A stretch of DNA of 64,000 nucleotides from Glandiceps talaboti (GCF_964340395.1 NC_135549.1:21168342-21232341); one strand, 5' to 3'. Positions 47,272 to 60,083 are shown, counted from the stretch's first letter. Made by a program: numbers and translations. Notes: generated by a model not told the origin, from the sequence alone.

Positions 47272-50200
47272 AACTTTGACCAATTCAGCTTCAGATTACT
47301 ACTTGGCTCTTTCCTTCCCAAATCATTTGTATAACTACTTATTTGAAAAAAGAAGTAATGAAAAAATAATAATAATTTTGTAAGGATTATTTTGTATGTT
47401 TTTCCTCCAAAATGAAGCTAGATTGAGTCAATAAAGTGACAATTTTTATTCCAAACTTTGTTGTCAGGAAATTGCCAAGTACTGAAACTGAAGAGTATAA
47501 AGTTGAAGGGAAACAATCACATAAATGATGTCTTGTTGTTGTAGGCATACACAATTATCTGTGTAGTACTGTAGGAAATTTGCATCAAAGTTCATTGGTT
47601 TATGTACTTACCTCAACCTAGCCTTTAGAACCAAATATTTTTTTAATTTTTCTAACAGATTTAGATGAAACGTTTAAGGAGAATTCTGATCCTGCTGTAA
47701 AATGGCAGTTTTATGCAAGTCGTACAGGATTATTCAGGTTTGTGTTTTTACATTCACTTAATATTCAACATAATAATATTTCAATGTACAGTACATCAAC
47801 CAAATTTGGTATTTTATATAAATGTTTATTCTGCAGTTCATTTCATGAAAGATTGATCTGGAACAATTATTAATTTAGGCTGTAAGATACATCATGTCGC
47901 CCTGCCATGGCGTACCTTACAGTCCAATACTAATCTTGTCAAAGAATATTAATTTACTATTTTCTATTCTTGTCTCTCATAAGAAAGTCATGAAAGCACA
48001 AACTTGCGTTTCATCTATGCGTAGTAATAAGGGATCCAAACTGAAGTAAAAGCACTCATCATTTGGAAGACACACTTCCTAGCTTTCATTAAAACTTAAC
48101 TTTTTATTCCACAAGCAAGTGAAAGATAAACACAAGTGGTGAAATCAACCAAAGATTAATGAATCAATACACCATTTTGATCAAAGGGAAAAAAATGGAA
48201 TTCAGAAAGAATCAAATTTTACAGTGCTAGTCAAATGTAAATAGAGAAACAACTTGTAGAGAAAACATTTAATAGATATAGTAAGAACGTAAAATGTTTT
48301 GTCATCATCTTTTTGACAGAGTGTTCCCAGCATTGGCTCAAGAGAAGTGTTATGATTTTGACCCGAGATCAAAATTTTGGTACGTATCCACAACAACCGG
48401 TCCCAAAGATGTCATTATACTATTAGATACTAGTGATTCCATGGCTTACGTACCAGAATATAATGGTAACTCAAAATCACTTATCACTACAGCCCAAGAA
48501 GCTGTGTATAATGTACTAAGAACAATGAATTCTGTAGGTAAGTGCAAATATATCATAATATAATCTATGAAAAGATGAGCATTGATTAACATGTTCCTCT
48601 TAGTCTCTGTAAAGGGAAATGCCATTCCAAGAAATAAAGGTATATTTTCATAAACTATTGATTCTGGAGAGTCATATCCATGATTTTACATCATCTATAA
48701 TCAGTGTTTTCACTAAGGCTTATTTGTGCAAGGTCTCTGTCTGCTCTCGCAGTCAAATTTCATGTTTTACTCAACCTTATGTTCAAGCATCAAGAATGAA
48801 ACAGAAAATATATACAAATAAAGTATAATTAATGATTAAATGAAATGTTGTCATAGAGTTTTATTTCTTTCTATTCAGCATCCAAGAGCAGGTAAAAAGT
48901 GTTAGCTTCATATTGCAAATAGACGTATGATTTTGCTTCCTCCCTACGGCCGAAAGGGGGATTACCCTTCTCCTTAAATTGCTCGATCTCAAAAAACTTA
49001 GAGGGAACACTGCCTACAATTATTTGTGATTTCAGAGAAACATCAGGTTGATCTTGTGAATTTATAGGGTATCTTTGGTGTGGGTCATTGCATCATGGGA
49101 GTTATCAAAAATAATATATTCATAGTTACACAATGAATATTCATGAGATGTATTTTACACTGAATGGAATAAGCACTCATGATTTCTATATTAAATATTC
49201 ATTGTTTTGTTGTTCTTCAGTATTTTTTGTTGTTTCTCTTGAATGTATAATCAGACTAATGGAAACAAAGTATTATTACTTGCCCATTCACGGAGTGTCT
49301 AAAACATTTCAAAGTCATAGCGGGCCAAAACTTGTCACAAGACACGAATTTGTTTGCTGACATGTATTGTATGGGCACATTATTCATTTGTTTTGTGTAT
49401 TTTTCATATAGATTATGTAGCTGTTGTTGGATTTTCTACTGAAGCCAAACAAATCACGATCCAAAGTAAAAACACATTGGTTCAAGCAACTAGAGAGAAT
49501 GTGGAAGAGCTTGTGGTAAGAAATGCTGACAATATATTAAACATTATTTCCTCAAATTTCTAGTATACTGTATAATAATAGCTGTATGAGAAAAACCCCA
49601 ATGATTCTGTGTAGTAATGCAGTTGAATTATAGTAAATACCAAGAAGATTAGTGTGTTTCATGGAGATAAAAGTTCTTATGAGATATTAGTTTATACTTG
49701 TAGACAATGTGATGTGAACTCAGGCATGTAACATTTATTAGACTAAGTCCTTTTTTACTTTCATTTGGGGTTTCATATGTTGACCTTGTATGATGGGCTC
49801 AGTTCAGTGTCCAGTAAAGTACGTAATTATACAAGTAGATTATAATGAATTGATAATTCTGAAATATCATGACATCATTGTACAGCTATGAATCTTAAGT
49901 ACACATACAAAACATTGGGTCATATTTTGGGCAGTGTAATGTCAGTGGTAATCTCAAGTACTTTGGCAATGTAAGTTTTCAACATGGTAAAATTGGAATG
50001 TGCCATCGATTTGGCTTAATTGATCTACATGTATGCCTTCTAGCAGTTCTGCCCAACTAGTTTGTGTAGTTCACCCTCTCATATACCCTATCTTTAACAA
50101 TACACAGACTGCAGTCAGTAATGTGGACCTTGGCATGCATACCAACTTTGAGGCAGGCTTTCGTCTAGCGTTTGACGTCTTTGATAGATCAGTTAGAGTT

Positions 50201-53200
50201 GGTAGGACAGCGTCATGTCACAAAACTATTCTGTTCCTGACTGATGGTGAACCTACAAGGGGAGAACAAAATGCTGTTAAGCTGAGTAAAGTGGTACAAC
50301 AGATGAACACTGAGTAAGTTTGGTGTTATTATTCAACAGATATGTTATATCCATTTATAAGTTACATTTTAGAGAGGGAGTACACTGTAATCACACCCAT
50401 TCCATTATTTTCAGATTCTGATAAAGAAAACTTGTAAGTTGCATGTAACTAAAATATTTTGATGATAAATGTAAGAATGTCATTTATACTGATTTGCCAC
50501 TGTCGTGACCTCTGTGTGACCCACATCCAAGTGTTCCTGGAGGCACATGATCCTATCAGACACAAATTTTAAATCTCTTCAACATCTTAGCTCAATGTGA
50601 AAGTCAGTATAAAGAGGTACTAGTATTGTGGTAATTCTCACTACCTGCAATAGCATTTTACCTCATGCTAGTTTCACCCGAAGGCCACTGTTGAAGACAG
50701 AAACTCTTCAGGTATATCTGTTCAAGCTGTCAATACTTAGTGTCAACAAAGTTTATTAGGCAGTACTAGTGAAATACAGATATTTTTTACTAAAGTTGTG
50801 TCTTTTCCAGTTCCAGGGGAAAAAAGATTGCCACCATTTTCACATATTCCATAGGACCATTTGCCAAAAAGGAAATCACCAAGCAGGTAGCATGCAAGTA
50901 AGTATGAGTAACTGGAGTAATTGTATTATTCTAGAAACAGAGATATATAGGATATTGTTGTACACAGTGCCACATACAAGTTGTAATTTGTGTATGATCA
51001 TGTACATGATTCCAACATATACAGATTCATGTGAATGGAAATGTCAGGTAGTTCTTCAGTATGATAAACTTGGACTGGAAAATAATTTACTTGTTGGAGT
51101 GAAATTTTTTCCTAGATTTGTAATGTGATATGTACAGTTTTAAAGAGACATGATGTAGATATACCCTACCACCAAATGAATCATTCTGTTTAAATACCCT
51201 AATCCATTCTAATTCATAATAATTTTCCCCACACTATGAGGACTCCAATGAAGGGAATCCTGAAATGTTAGCTCTGTATATGAAATTATCAGCTTCGGAT
51301 TTAGACTAGCAGATCGGCCGTTGTGGGCGCAGTCTAATCTCCCTTTCCTCAAAAGGACTACTAAGGCAGGCTGATAAGCCCAGACCAATGATGTCATTAC
51401 AGTCTACTTTGAATTGAGATTGATTTGTAATACTGGAACCACGTTTTTTGTTTAATTGTCAGTATTGTCATTTAAATAGAAGTATTGTGTTCTTCATACT
51501 TGTAGTGCTGATGGTGTATGGACTCATATTGAGGTCAGTGAAACAGAACGTCTTCAAGAACAGCTTGGCCAATATTATGACTACTATGGTACATTACATA
51601 AAGGTGGCAGTGCTGTCATGTGGAGTGCACCATATATGGACTCATTTGGAGCAGGTATTGTTCAATATTAGGCACATGTTTGTGTAGAGTGATTTTGTTA
51701 GGCGTTGAGGGGGCCATATAAGCATGACTCCTGTCTGTCTATGCATCTGTGTGTGTCCAACCATATTGATAACATACCTGTATGTACAAGTCAATTTCAC
51801 TCAATCAGGGTTAGTGCCCTCTAATGATAAGCCAAATTTTGTTGTTGTGAGTCAAAATGATGAAAACTGACATTTCTTGTGAGTCTCCACATAAGAGATA
51901 GGGGAACACCAAATTTTGTTGTGTCACTAGAAGTTGTGTGAATCAGTGGCACGTCAAATTGGCTTAGAGCCTTAGAGGGCACACAGAGCTGGGTACTGAG
52001 GTAATATAAATGTACATGTACCATAGGGGGCATATACATATTAATGTTTTACAATTCATCAGATTTAGCCTAAGTTGATGGGCCATATACTTTATTGATA
52101 CAGAATACCAACATCACTGTTGAGAAATAACTAGTTTTGGGTCTGTGTCATTGAGGCAGATTTGTATATTGTTGACAGTCAATTATCATATATAATTCTG
52201 TGCAGGTTTTGGTTTCATGTATCTATATGTGATATATACTGAACAAATTACATGTGACCAATAACATCAGTTTGTAATTGTCACAGCTCCTGATGCTGTA
52301 TAGTATTTCTAATGCTGGTCAGTGTAATTCTGAAGGTATACATGCTGTGTAGATAGATTTGTAGATTTTAGTGTTAAAAGAAAACCTGATTTCAGTCACC
52401 CCAGATCCTCTCATTGTATCAATGAAATATCTAACTCAATATATTCTTGTGGCACTGGCATCGAATAAGTCATAAATACAATATATTTCAAAATGTAATT
52501 TCGTTTTTTTCCCTCTCTGTTTTGTTTTGTTTTAACTTTGTTCATAGTAGATGAAGTAATAACAGGTGCCAAGTCAGTTTATGATAATAGTACAACGCCA
52601 TCAACATTCATTGGTGTTGTTGGTATTGATTTATCACTTCAAAATTTAACACAGGTAGGTAAATCATGATTTCAGTCGTATTCAGTCATTATTTCAAGCA
52701 CATCAGAACCAAAGATGTAGACACACATGCGTTGTTGTGACATAGACGTGCATTGCCATGATGTAGAACAACCATAAAATTCCATATTTTTTGTTGAACC
52801 TGGCTCATGCATGGTTTAATACCTAACATATATATACAGAAGAGCTGGTGCGAATACCAAGCACAGCACATCGGATATGAAGTCAGTCAGTAAAACAAAT
52901 TAAGCCTTGGTCAGATTTTAATCAGATTGCTATGATATACCATTCACATCAAATTATTGTCATGCGTTAAATAGTTTATTAATTATACCCCTTTTTCTTC
53001 TTTTCCCTGTCATCAGAGATTTACAAGAGACGATGTCCTGAGGGAAATAAACAGTAGAAATAGACACTGTCCAACTATAGAAGTGTATGACAATTGTGAA
53101 ATTGAATTACTCAGACTGAAAGAATACAACCAAGGAGTGATCTCATACAAAAGAAATTATGATAGAATATGTCAGAATTCATCGGCATTGGTGAGTGCTA

Positions 53201-55552
53201 GTGTGATGTGATGCACAATTACAAGTGTTGCATACTGCAGTGTTTGCGTTTTTTGTGAGCGCTAGTGGTGTACTCTATGGCTGTACTTCCATGAGTGAAG
53301 CAAGTGAAAGTACAGTAGAAAACACTGCAAGTACGAGTATAAATACTGCAAGTATACACTCCATCACTCACATGTCAAGGGGGACTTAACATTCTGTCAG
53401 TATATGATATATAATAACCACATCAACAAATTTTGTAAAATTGTAACTGTGTGTGGACTTCATTTCATGTACATTGAATACTTGCATGCTCATCTGCATA
53501 AAAGTATGCAACTATGTTTCATTATTACATGTATGTATCAGAGATTATTGCACTGCTTTACATGCATAATATTGGTATTTGCACAGCAGTGCAATACCGA
53601 AAAACATCATTGCATGCCTGCATGCAAATCATACTGTTACATACACAAATGAGGATGCGAAAATTCATTTACATGAAAGCATGTGATTTTGTAGTGTCAT
53701 TTTTACAGAAATTTGTTGTATCAGATAAACTATGTAATAATAACAGAATCCCATGTCGCTGAGTGCAAGTGTGGGTACTCAGGGGTACTTGCATGAGTGC
53801 TTGCAGTGTTTTCTACTGTACTTTCATTTTGGATTGATGCCAGCTCTGTACTGATAACTGAAAGTGAATGATCGAAACCAATGCATTTTATCTTAATATT
53901 TAACATCTGCGTTTTTATTGACACATAGTGAATTCACAAGGCAGTAATGCTCAAGGTGAATAAATAATTGAATTAATAATAATAAGGCATCCGTTCCCTT
54001 TAATTTACTTTCATTTTATGTTCACTGATCAGAGAGGAGGCTCAGAGGAAATGTGATTAAGAGGAATGCCACTGTGTGACTCTTAAATGCTTATTCCCTT
54101 CTGTGTAAAATATCTCATGAATATTCATTGTTCAACCATGAATAAATTTCTGCTGCCTCCCATATTAGGTAATGTGTCCCTTAGTAGAGATACCCTATGT
54201 TAAAGGCACATGATCAACTTGATATTTTTCATGAAATCGTAAGTGATTGTTGGTGATGTAAATTCATGAAACGTCTCTCCAAAACCCATAATTTATGGAT
54301 ATGCCCTTATTTCCTGGAGTGGTGTTCCCCTTTAACTACGATGTATAGTATGTGGCTGTAGGTATTTTGACATCATGTTGTATATACTTTATTACATTAG
54401 ACATATAACATTCATTCAACAAAATTCACCCCATTAGTGTTGTACATGCACACTACACGTAAAACCACTGTTGTTCTGAATTCCTTTAATATTTGACAGA
54501 CTTGTGGTCTTCCAAGTATGGATCCATGTCCTGATAGCACAGCTTACCCCAGTATGTATACATCTCAGTGTCAACAAGACAGTGCTGAAAAACAAGATTT
54601 TGTGGTAAGGATATGCAGACTTAATAAAAAGGAAAAATTTTAACAATAAACTAATTTAAAATATTATGACAAAACCACCATCTGTGATCTATGGATCAAA
54701 GGAAATTTTTCGTGATATGAAAAAATGACAACCATTTGCCCTTTACAGGTTACATGTATTTTTTTTGTTAGCAGTCCAACGAAATGGATTACTGTTTAAA
54801 TTGTGTTTTGTACAAGGTATTGCTTACACCATGTATTTCTAACGAAAGAGAACACACAACTTACCAGAAGAAGAAAGATACATGAATTAATAATGATTGA
54901 CTTGGGGGGTCTCATTCTTACATTGAGTAATTGTCTTTGTAGCAAGGCTATAATCATCTCAGTAGTTTTAAATGCGTCATAATTTTAAGGGGATATTACT
55001 AGCCCTTCAGTGTCCACACCTACGCTTACTACCCTATCAGCTACAAACTGTGATGGATTTTGTAAACCTAAAAGCAGTGGTTATGATTGTGACATAATCA
55101 GAACAGAACTATAATTGCAAGCATCATTAAAACATGTTCACCTGGTCAGTAAATCATAGTGATAGCAGTATACAGATAGTTTGACAAAGCCCTGTTGACC
55201 TGAACAGACGAAATGTTACTTGTAAGTAATAAGAAGCCTCAGTCATGGTACAAGAATGTGTTCTTACTATATTGAAAGCAGCATTCAATTCAATCTGGTG
55301 TTCTTTCTGTTTTTGGAGTTACTATTATGTTTATTGCAGTCATTATGATTGTAAATAGTCTGTGTTTCATAACATTACTTAAATTGAATTTGTAAGTGTA
55401 CATTTTTGTCTTTTCAGGAAAACTCATGTTGCACCAGCTACAATGAACCATGTCCTGCATCTTCAGCCAACACAAGCTACCTCAGTAGATTTAGCTTTTT
55501 GGGAAGAGCCTTTTTAATTCTATTACTTGAAATTGCTGCAGTCAGGAGGTAA
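44779..55552 (+). CDS. VWA- and Cache-domain surface protein (591 aa, 13 exons)
   Basis: Exons 44779-44975, 46042-46164, 46832-46923, 47659-47737, 48320-48537, 49412-49515, 50108-50313, 50811-50897, 51506-51654, 52548-52654, 53017-53190, 54500-54604 and 55418-55552 join in phase. Residues 1-30 are a signal peptide ([20 protein letters not shown]). A Cys-rich N-terminal part is followed by '[20 protein letters not shown]', the entrance typical of VWA domains linked to Cache domains. The VWA domain keeps a full metal site: D200-x-S202-x-S204, T283 and D317 (FLTDGEP). A Cache-type region follows ([15 protein letters not shown], '[20 protein letters not shown]'), then a Cys-rich segment and a C-terminal hydrophobic stretch ([16 protein letters not shown]), fitting a membrane or GPI anchor. 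The architecture matches the VWFA-and-Cache group of fly CG16868, related to CACHD1 and calcium-channel alpha2/delta subunits, but it is much shorter than those. Function is unknown; an extracellular ligand-binding role is an inference. Confidence 0.93.
45222..45295. repeat. Short hairpin element, CTGCTTGCA...TGCAAGCAG ends
   Basis: The inverted ends match the element at 43953-44004. The inside shares the 'CACTTACTCCGTGTGCAAGC' type of sequence. It lies in intron 1 of the VWA-Cache gene. Confidence 0.6.
47133..47270. repeat. GTCT microsatellite
   Basis: About 140 bp of GTCT with TCTA and TCTC interruptions, in intron 3 of the VWA-Cache gene. Confidence 0.95.
48608..49150 (+). repeat. Dispersed ~220-bp repeat family, copy f, split by an insertion
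   Basis: The two halves (48608-48701 and 49013-49150) make one copy of the family. The 311 bases between them are a separate miniature transposon. Confidence 0.85.
48702..49012. mobile_element. Miniature hAT-like element nested inside copy f
   Basis: It begins CAGTGTTTTCACTAAGGC and ends CTTAGAGGGAACACTG, so the ends are imperfectly inverted. The flanks TCTATAAT (48694-48701) and CCTACAAT (49013-49020) are an 8-base duplication with two changes, which fits hAT insertion. No transposase is encoded. Confidence 0.85.
51812..51984. mobile_element. GTGTGCCCTCTAA-family miniature element, copy 3
   Basis: It starts AGTGCCCTCTAATGATAAGCC and ends CCTTAGAGGGCACAC. A 9-base block (CTTAGAGCC) is duplicated near the right end. 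It lies in intron 9 of the VWA-Cache gene. Confidence 0.78.
53224..53830. repeat. Hairpin-family copies with 'CAGTGTTTTCTACTGTA'
   Basis: A folded pair lies at about 53236-53350 ('TGTACTTCCATGAG' against 'GTACAGTAGAAAACACTGCA') and a single arm at about 53768-53830. They are relatives of the element at 21405-21545. All lie in intron 11 of the VWA-Cache gene. Confidence 0.6.
54104..54335 (-). repeat. Dispersed ~220-bp repeat family, copy g
   Basis: Near full length, from 'TCATGAATATTCATTGTTCA' to 'ATTTCCTGGAGTGGTGTTCC', in intron 11 of the VWA-Cache gene. Confidence 0.8.
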
Positions 55553-58550
55553 TACACATTTGTCACCTGAACTGAAGGGAAAAAAATGTTACTGGTGCTA
55601 TCATGTCAAGAGACAATATCTTGGCAGTGTAGTAATAAGTACAAGGTCACAGTTTGCCAAACTATAAGCCTGTCTGCCGATTGAATCTGTGATTCTGATA
55701 AAGTCATTTAGAATGATCAAGTGTAGTGTAGCCACAGATTCATCCAGTCAATATGTTAGTAAAATCAAGACAATGTTTTTTGCCAAGGTTTATCCCAGTA
55801 ACAAAATGAGAGTATTAATAATATTGTAACTTTAAGTATTAACATTTACATTGAAGTGATCATAAGCATGTTTCTGTCAGCGAGACAAATAATAGACAGT
55901 TGGGGGGGGGGGGGGGGGGTAGACAGTGGAAGGGATCATTTCTCTTCCACTGTCTATGGTCAAATGTTTAATGGAGGTACTCTGAGTAGGTTTTGCATAT
56001 TTTAACACTTGAGTTAAACACAAAAAGTGCAAACATAAAAGAGAAAATTATGTGTTGCTTGGTGAATTATTTAGTCTAATGAGGGTTTATTTTATACTAA
56101 GAATTAAATCGAAGGTTTCATCATTTTGTATCAACAATTTACACATAATCATGATACAATTTTGAATTTCACACAGACAATAATTTTTTAATCAAAATCA
56201 GTTCCTTTCTGAGAATTCTTACTCTAGTCTGTGAGGACACATAGTTATGCCATGACAGGGTGCCCTCACACATCACTCAACCTCTAGATAGTGCAGGTCA
56301 GTGGGGGCGATCAACATGGCATTTCTCACAGTCTATGGGGCTGCCCCGATAACCCTTTACTCACTAGAAATGGTATGGTGCCTCTAAGGACATATTCACA
56401 TTAATAGTGTGTAGTAACAAAACTTGACACTAATATAGATTTTGATAATTACATGTTTATATCCCCATACCTAGTTGATTATCAATTGAGTTTCTAAACA
56501 TCTCTTTCCATCATTTCCTGGTGAAAATGTTATTTCAAATGTAATAAAGAAAAAACAAGACTAAATGTACCAAAATGAGTTGCACAGTGCATCTTGGAAC
56601 TGCAAAATCGCCAATAGACGTAAAAAAACGAGTTTCGATTTAGTGTGTTTTGACAACTAAGTGAAAAATGTGTGATGTGAAATCATGAAATTACTCTCCA
56701 GAACATAAAGTATATGAAAATAGTGTAATTATTTCTGGAGTGGTATTCCCCTGTAAGATTATGATAGATGTGAGACTGAATTCAAGTTCATTCTATAAAA
56801 CACCGTGACCCTAGGTCTAAGATCTTTCTAAGGCATGGCCATGTGCACCTACATAGCTGGTATGTTAGTTATCTATACCTGCATCATCACTTCAGGCTGG
56901 CTGTAATATGATCAAGTTCTTCTGATGTGGTAAATGATGTAACCATAGTAACTATGAGTAGTTAATCAGTTTTGAAGTCTAGAATCATGTCACATATCTG
57001 TATTTATCATTAGTGGTAAGAGATCTATATTAATGTAGGAAGTGTGAATGTAGTTTGAACTCACTTTAACTGTTACCATAAGAATGGAAAGCACAAATGT
57101 CTAAACCATGATGAGATGTTTATAACAAAGTTAGCAATATATAATGCAAACTTATTTTCATCTGCCATCACTCTATGATAACAGCTGCAGCTGTTTTTGT
57201 CACAATGATGTATTGTCAATTGCGCGTCACATTTGTGTCATTATTTTTCAACAGGCAGGCTCGACTTTAATATTAATTGCTGAAACTAATTGCAATAAGT
57301 GTCGAATTTGTCATATACCTAATCTAATTTTAATTACATTAGGTACATGAGAATTTCAACATTTATTCCAGGCCTAAATGTGTCTCGTATGTACATGTTT
57401 CAAGGGCCTACAGAGCATACAGCTCAACAATAGATGATATTGTACATGTAGAGTAAAATATTGTATATATGAAAATTATTTGTATATCATGTTGTGTATT
57501 TCATTTCTCCCTCTCTTTGATGTACATATACTAACTTATTCAGGTTTTCTATACATTTTTTAAAACACCAGTCATGTATATATATATACTAACTTATTCA
57601 GAGGTTTTATAGATCTTTTCAACCATGAAATTAATTTTTGATAGTTTTTATTAGCTCTGCTGTTAGCCATTTCTACACACCACAGACAATTAAGGCTCGT
57701 CTGTACACACACACACACACACACACACAAACAGCGGAGCTATTCTGACCAATAGGTGGCTTGGTTATACATTTTTTTTTACATTTTATAGAGAGCTTTC
57801 TGTAACAATTTTATATAAATATGTGCACTGAGAGGATTTTGAAAATAAATGTTGTCATAGTTACATGTATATTTAGTACTGTCGTGGTTGTGTTGTTTTT
57901 ACTTCCCAATACAGTATTCAGCTTTCTACAACTCCAAGTATTGTGCTATGATTAAAGCTACCTAGCTGAAACTGGAATATTACTTTTTTTTATCAGCCAA
58001 CTATGTGTATTCACTGGAAATTGTTAAAATACCAATAATTTGACACAGTATAATTATGTTGATTTGAGGTCAATTTTATCTGTTAGTAATTAATTGAAAT
58101 CATTGCATTGGAGGCACTGATTTTTGGGTGTGGACCCAAAATTCAATTTGAATTGGATATATTGCACCATACTATGTGTACAGCTAAAGAAATATGTTTA
58201 ACCACAGGTAATTTAATAATATGTACATGTAGGGTGTACGATACTATGATTAAGTCATTATATGCAACAAAACTTTCAAAAAACATTTCAGTTGCAGCTA
58301 TAGTGCAGCTTTAAGGTAGCAGATAGACTTGAAAATATTGCTTTTGCCAAGTGTTTGGTGATCCCAGTAACAGAGGGGGTAAATTTGGTATTTGATGAAG
58401 TTACACCATAATTGTTTGGGGATTAATCATAAAACATGGAATTCTGGTAAATTTTACCTACATCCACCCTTGACAAAACAATATACTGTCCGACTTCCTA
58501 CATCACATTATAAGAAATAGACTGGATGATGTCAAATTGCGTTGCCCTCG
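55553..58550. other. Downstream of the VWA-Cache gene, no gene seen
   Basis: It contains an 18-base poly-G run (55901-55918) beside 'TAGACAGTGGAAG' and its inverted partner 'CTTCCACTGTCTA' (55919-55960, a hairpin), a CA microsatellite (57709-57730) between AGCTCTGCTGTT and AACAGCGGAGCT inverted ends (about 57652-57740), and copy h of the dispersed repeat. AATAAA hexamers at about 56542 could serve the upstream gene. Confidence 0.5.
56655..56755 (-). repeat. Dispersed ~220-bp repeat family, copy h (partial)
   Basis: Only the end containing 'GAAATCATGAAATTACTCTC' and 'TTTCTGGAGTGGTATTCCCC' remains. Confidence 0.7.
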
Positions 58551-59180
58551 CCGGCCTGCTCCTCTGAAAGGGGTTGGCTGTTGATTGAGGGCGCCCCGTT
58601 ATGGCATACCACATAGACTGACTAAAAGGGTTGGCCATTGATTCAGGGCGCCCTGTTATGGCATACCTTACAAACTAAAGGGGTTAGCCGGAATCTGATT
58701 AAAATCTGATGTCGTGAAAGCGGCTAGATGTCTTTATTTACCTCTATTTCTATCACAATTGTTTTGTGTTGTTTCTTTTGTTCTGGGTGATCACCACCTT
58801 CCCACATCTGACCCTGTGTAATAGAAAATCATGTTTGAATCTCAAGGATCTTGAGGTTTCTTCAACCAATCAGCACGCTTCTTACAAAATTGTTCAGAGA
58901 GACAGCGCCACCACTGACGGGTTGTGTCATCAACTCAATCCTCCGCGTGTACATTTCTTTGCTTATTTCTCCAAATTAACTATTCAAAAGTGTGAGATTC
59001 AAACAAGATTTCCTATTACACAGGGTCAGATGTGGGAAGGTGGTGATCACCCAGAACAAAAGAAACAACACAAAATGATGGAAATAGAGGTAAATAAAGA
59101 CATCTAGTCACTTTCACCACATCAGATTTTAATCAGATTGGGTTGGCCGATGAGTGATGGCACCTGCTATGGCATGAAAA
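58545..59180. repeat. Short tandem satellite interrupted by a palindromic element
   Basis: Units of 'GGGTTGGC(T/C)(G/A)TTGATT' plus 'AGGGCGCCC(C/T)GTTATGGCAT' occur at about 58568 and 58625, and a third starts at 58679. It is cut after 'GGGGTTAGCCGG'. The related 'GGGTTGGCCGATGAGTGATG' resumes at 59140. Confidence 0.75.
58692..59139. mobile_element. Long palindromic (foldback) transposon, ~150-bp arms
   Basis: The left arm (58692-58843) begins AATCTGATTAAAATCTGATG. The right arm (58994-59139) ends with its reverse complement and mirrors 'GGGTGATCACCACCTTCCCA' and 'TGACCCTGTGTAATAGAAAA' with a few changes. The unique centre is about 150 bp. A 113-codon open frame across the right part is a by-product and has no domain. 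Confidence 0.9.
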
Positions 59181-59910
59181 TTTGAATTTCATTTACATAT
59201 TCAATGTTAACTGCCATTTCAGTTGTTACAATAATATACCAAATGAATAGTTAACACAAGGCAATGAATCATGGTCTTAAATCTTCATGTAGTCATTTAT
59301 TTTATAATTATCAATATTTGAACAACAAAGGCTAGACTCCTGAAAACTTGTAGTTTGATTCCTCCATTGTGTCAACAAATAAAATATCTATGAACTGAAA
59401 AATGTTGATACATTACACAAGAAAAAAGTAAACCTGTCTCTTAAAATCAAGAACATTTTTGAAGTTCACCTTAAAAAAAGTGTTGCCATAGAGTTCAAAA
59501 TTATCTCAAATTTATTAATGGTATACATTTGTATCTCCAAGATATCCCAAAAATGTGTTTATACCATACAAGAGTAAGTTATTGGGACATACTTATAAAA
59601 ACAGTTATTATGGACTCCCCAAATAATCTTGTTGTTCTGTAATACTCTCCATAAATTCTGATATGAGAAAAGTTCTCTTTGATCTATTATGGATACACAT
59701 GCTGCTTCACAAAGAATGATGGTGATTGTATTATTTTTTTAATACATTTTTTGCTAAAAATCATGATATATAATATGTAAATTTACATGTTGATAAAACA
59801 TTATTAGAAATCACCCTTTAGTATACATTTGCCATGGTATGTACCACTTCTGTTGTTATACAGAGCACAATCCTAGGCCAATGAATACCTTCCAATGATA
59901 ATGAATAGGT

Positions 59911-60083
59911 CAGTGGTTTTGCTAAGGTTGGGGAATCCTGGTAACAGTAAGGGGAAATATGGTAAAACAGGCATAGCTTCCAATACATGTACATTGTACA
60001 ATGACTTTGATGGGGGAACCCCGGTAAAACAATGGGGGAACTCAGGTAGATTTTACCTGCTTCCCACCCTAACAAAAACACTG
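59911..60083. mobile_element. Second copy of the CAGTGTTTT / ACCGGGG miniature element
   Basis: The ends are CAGTGGTTTTGCTAAGG and CCCTAACAAAAACACTG. The interior carries 'GGGGAACCCCGGTAAAAC'. It is inverted relative to 30476-30642. Confidence 0.78.

Noticed and set aside
58766-59107. 113-codon frame
   Set aside because: It spans the arms and centre of the palindromic element. Its two ends are reverse complements, so the coding is incidental.
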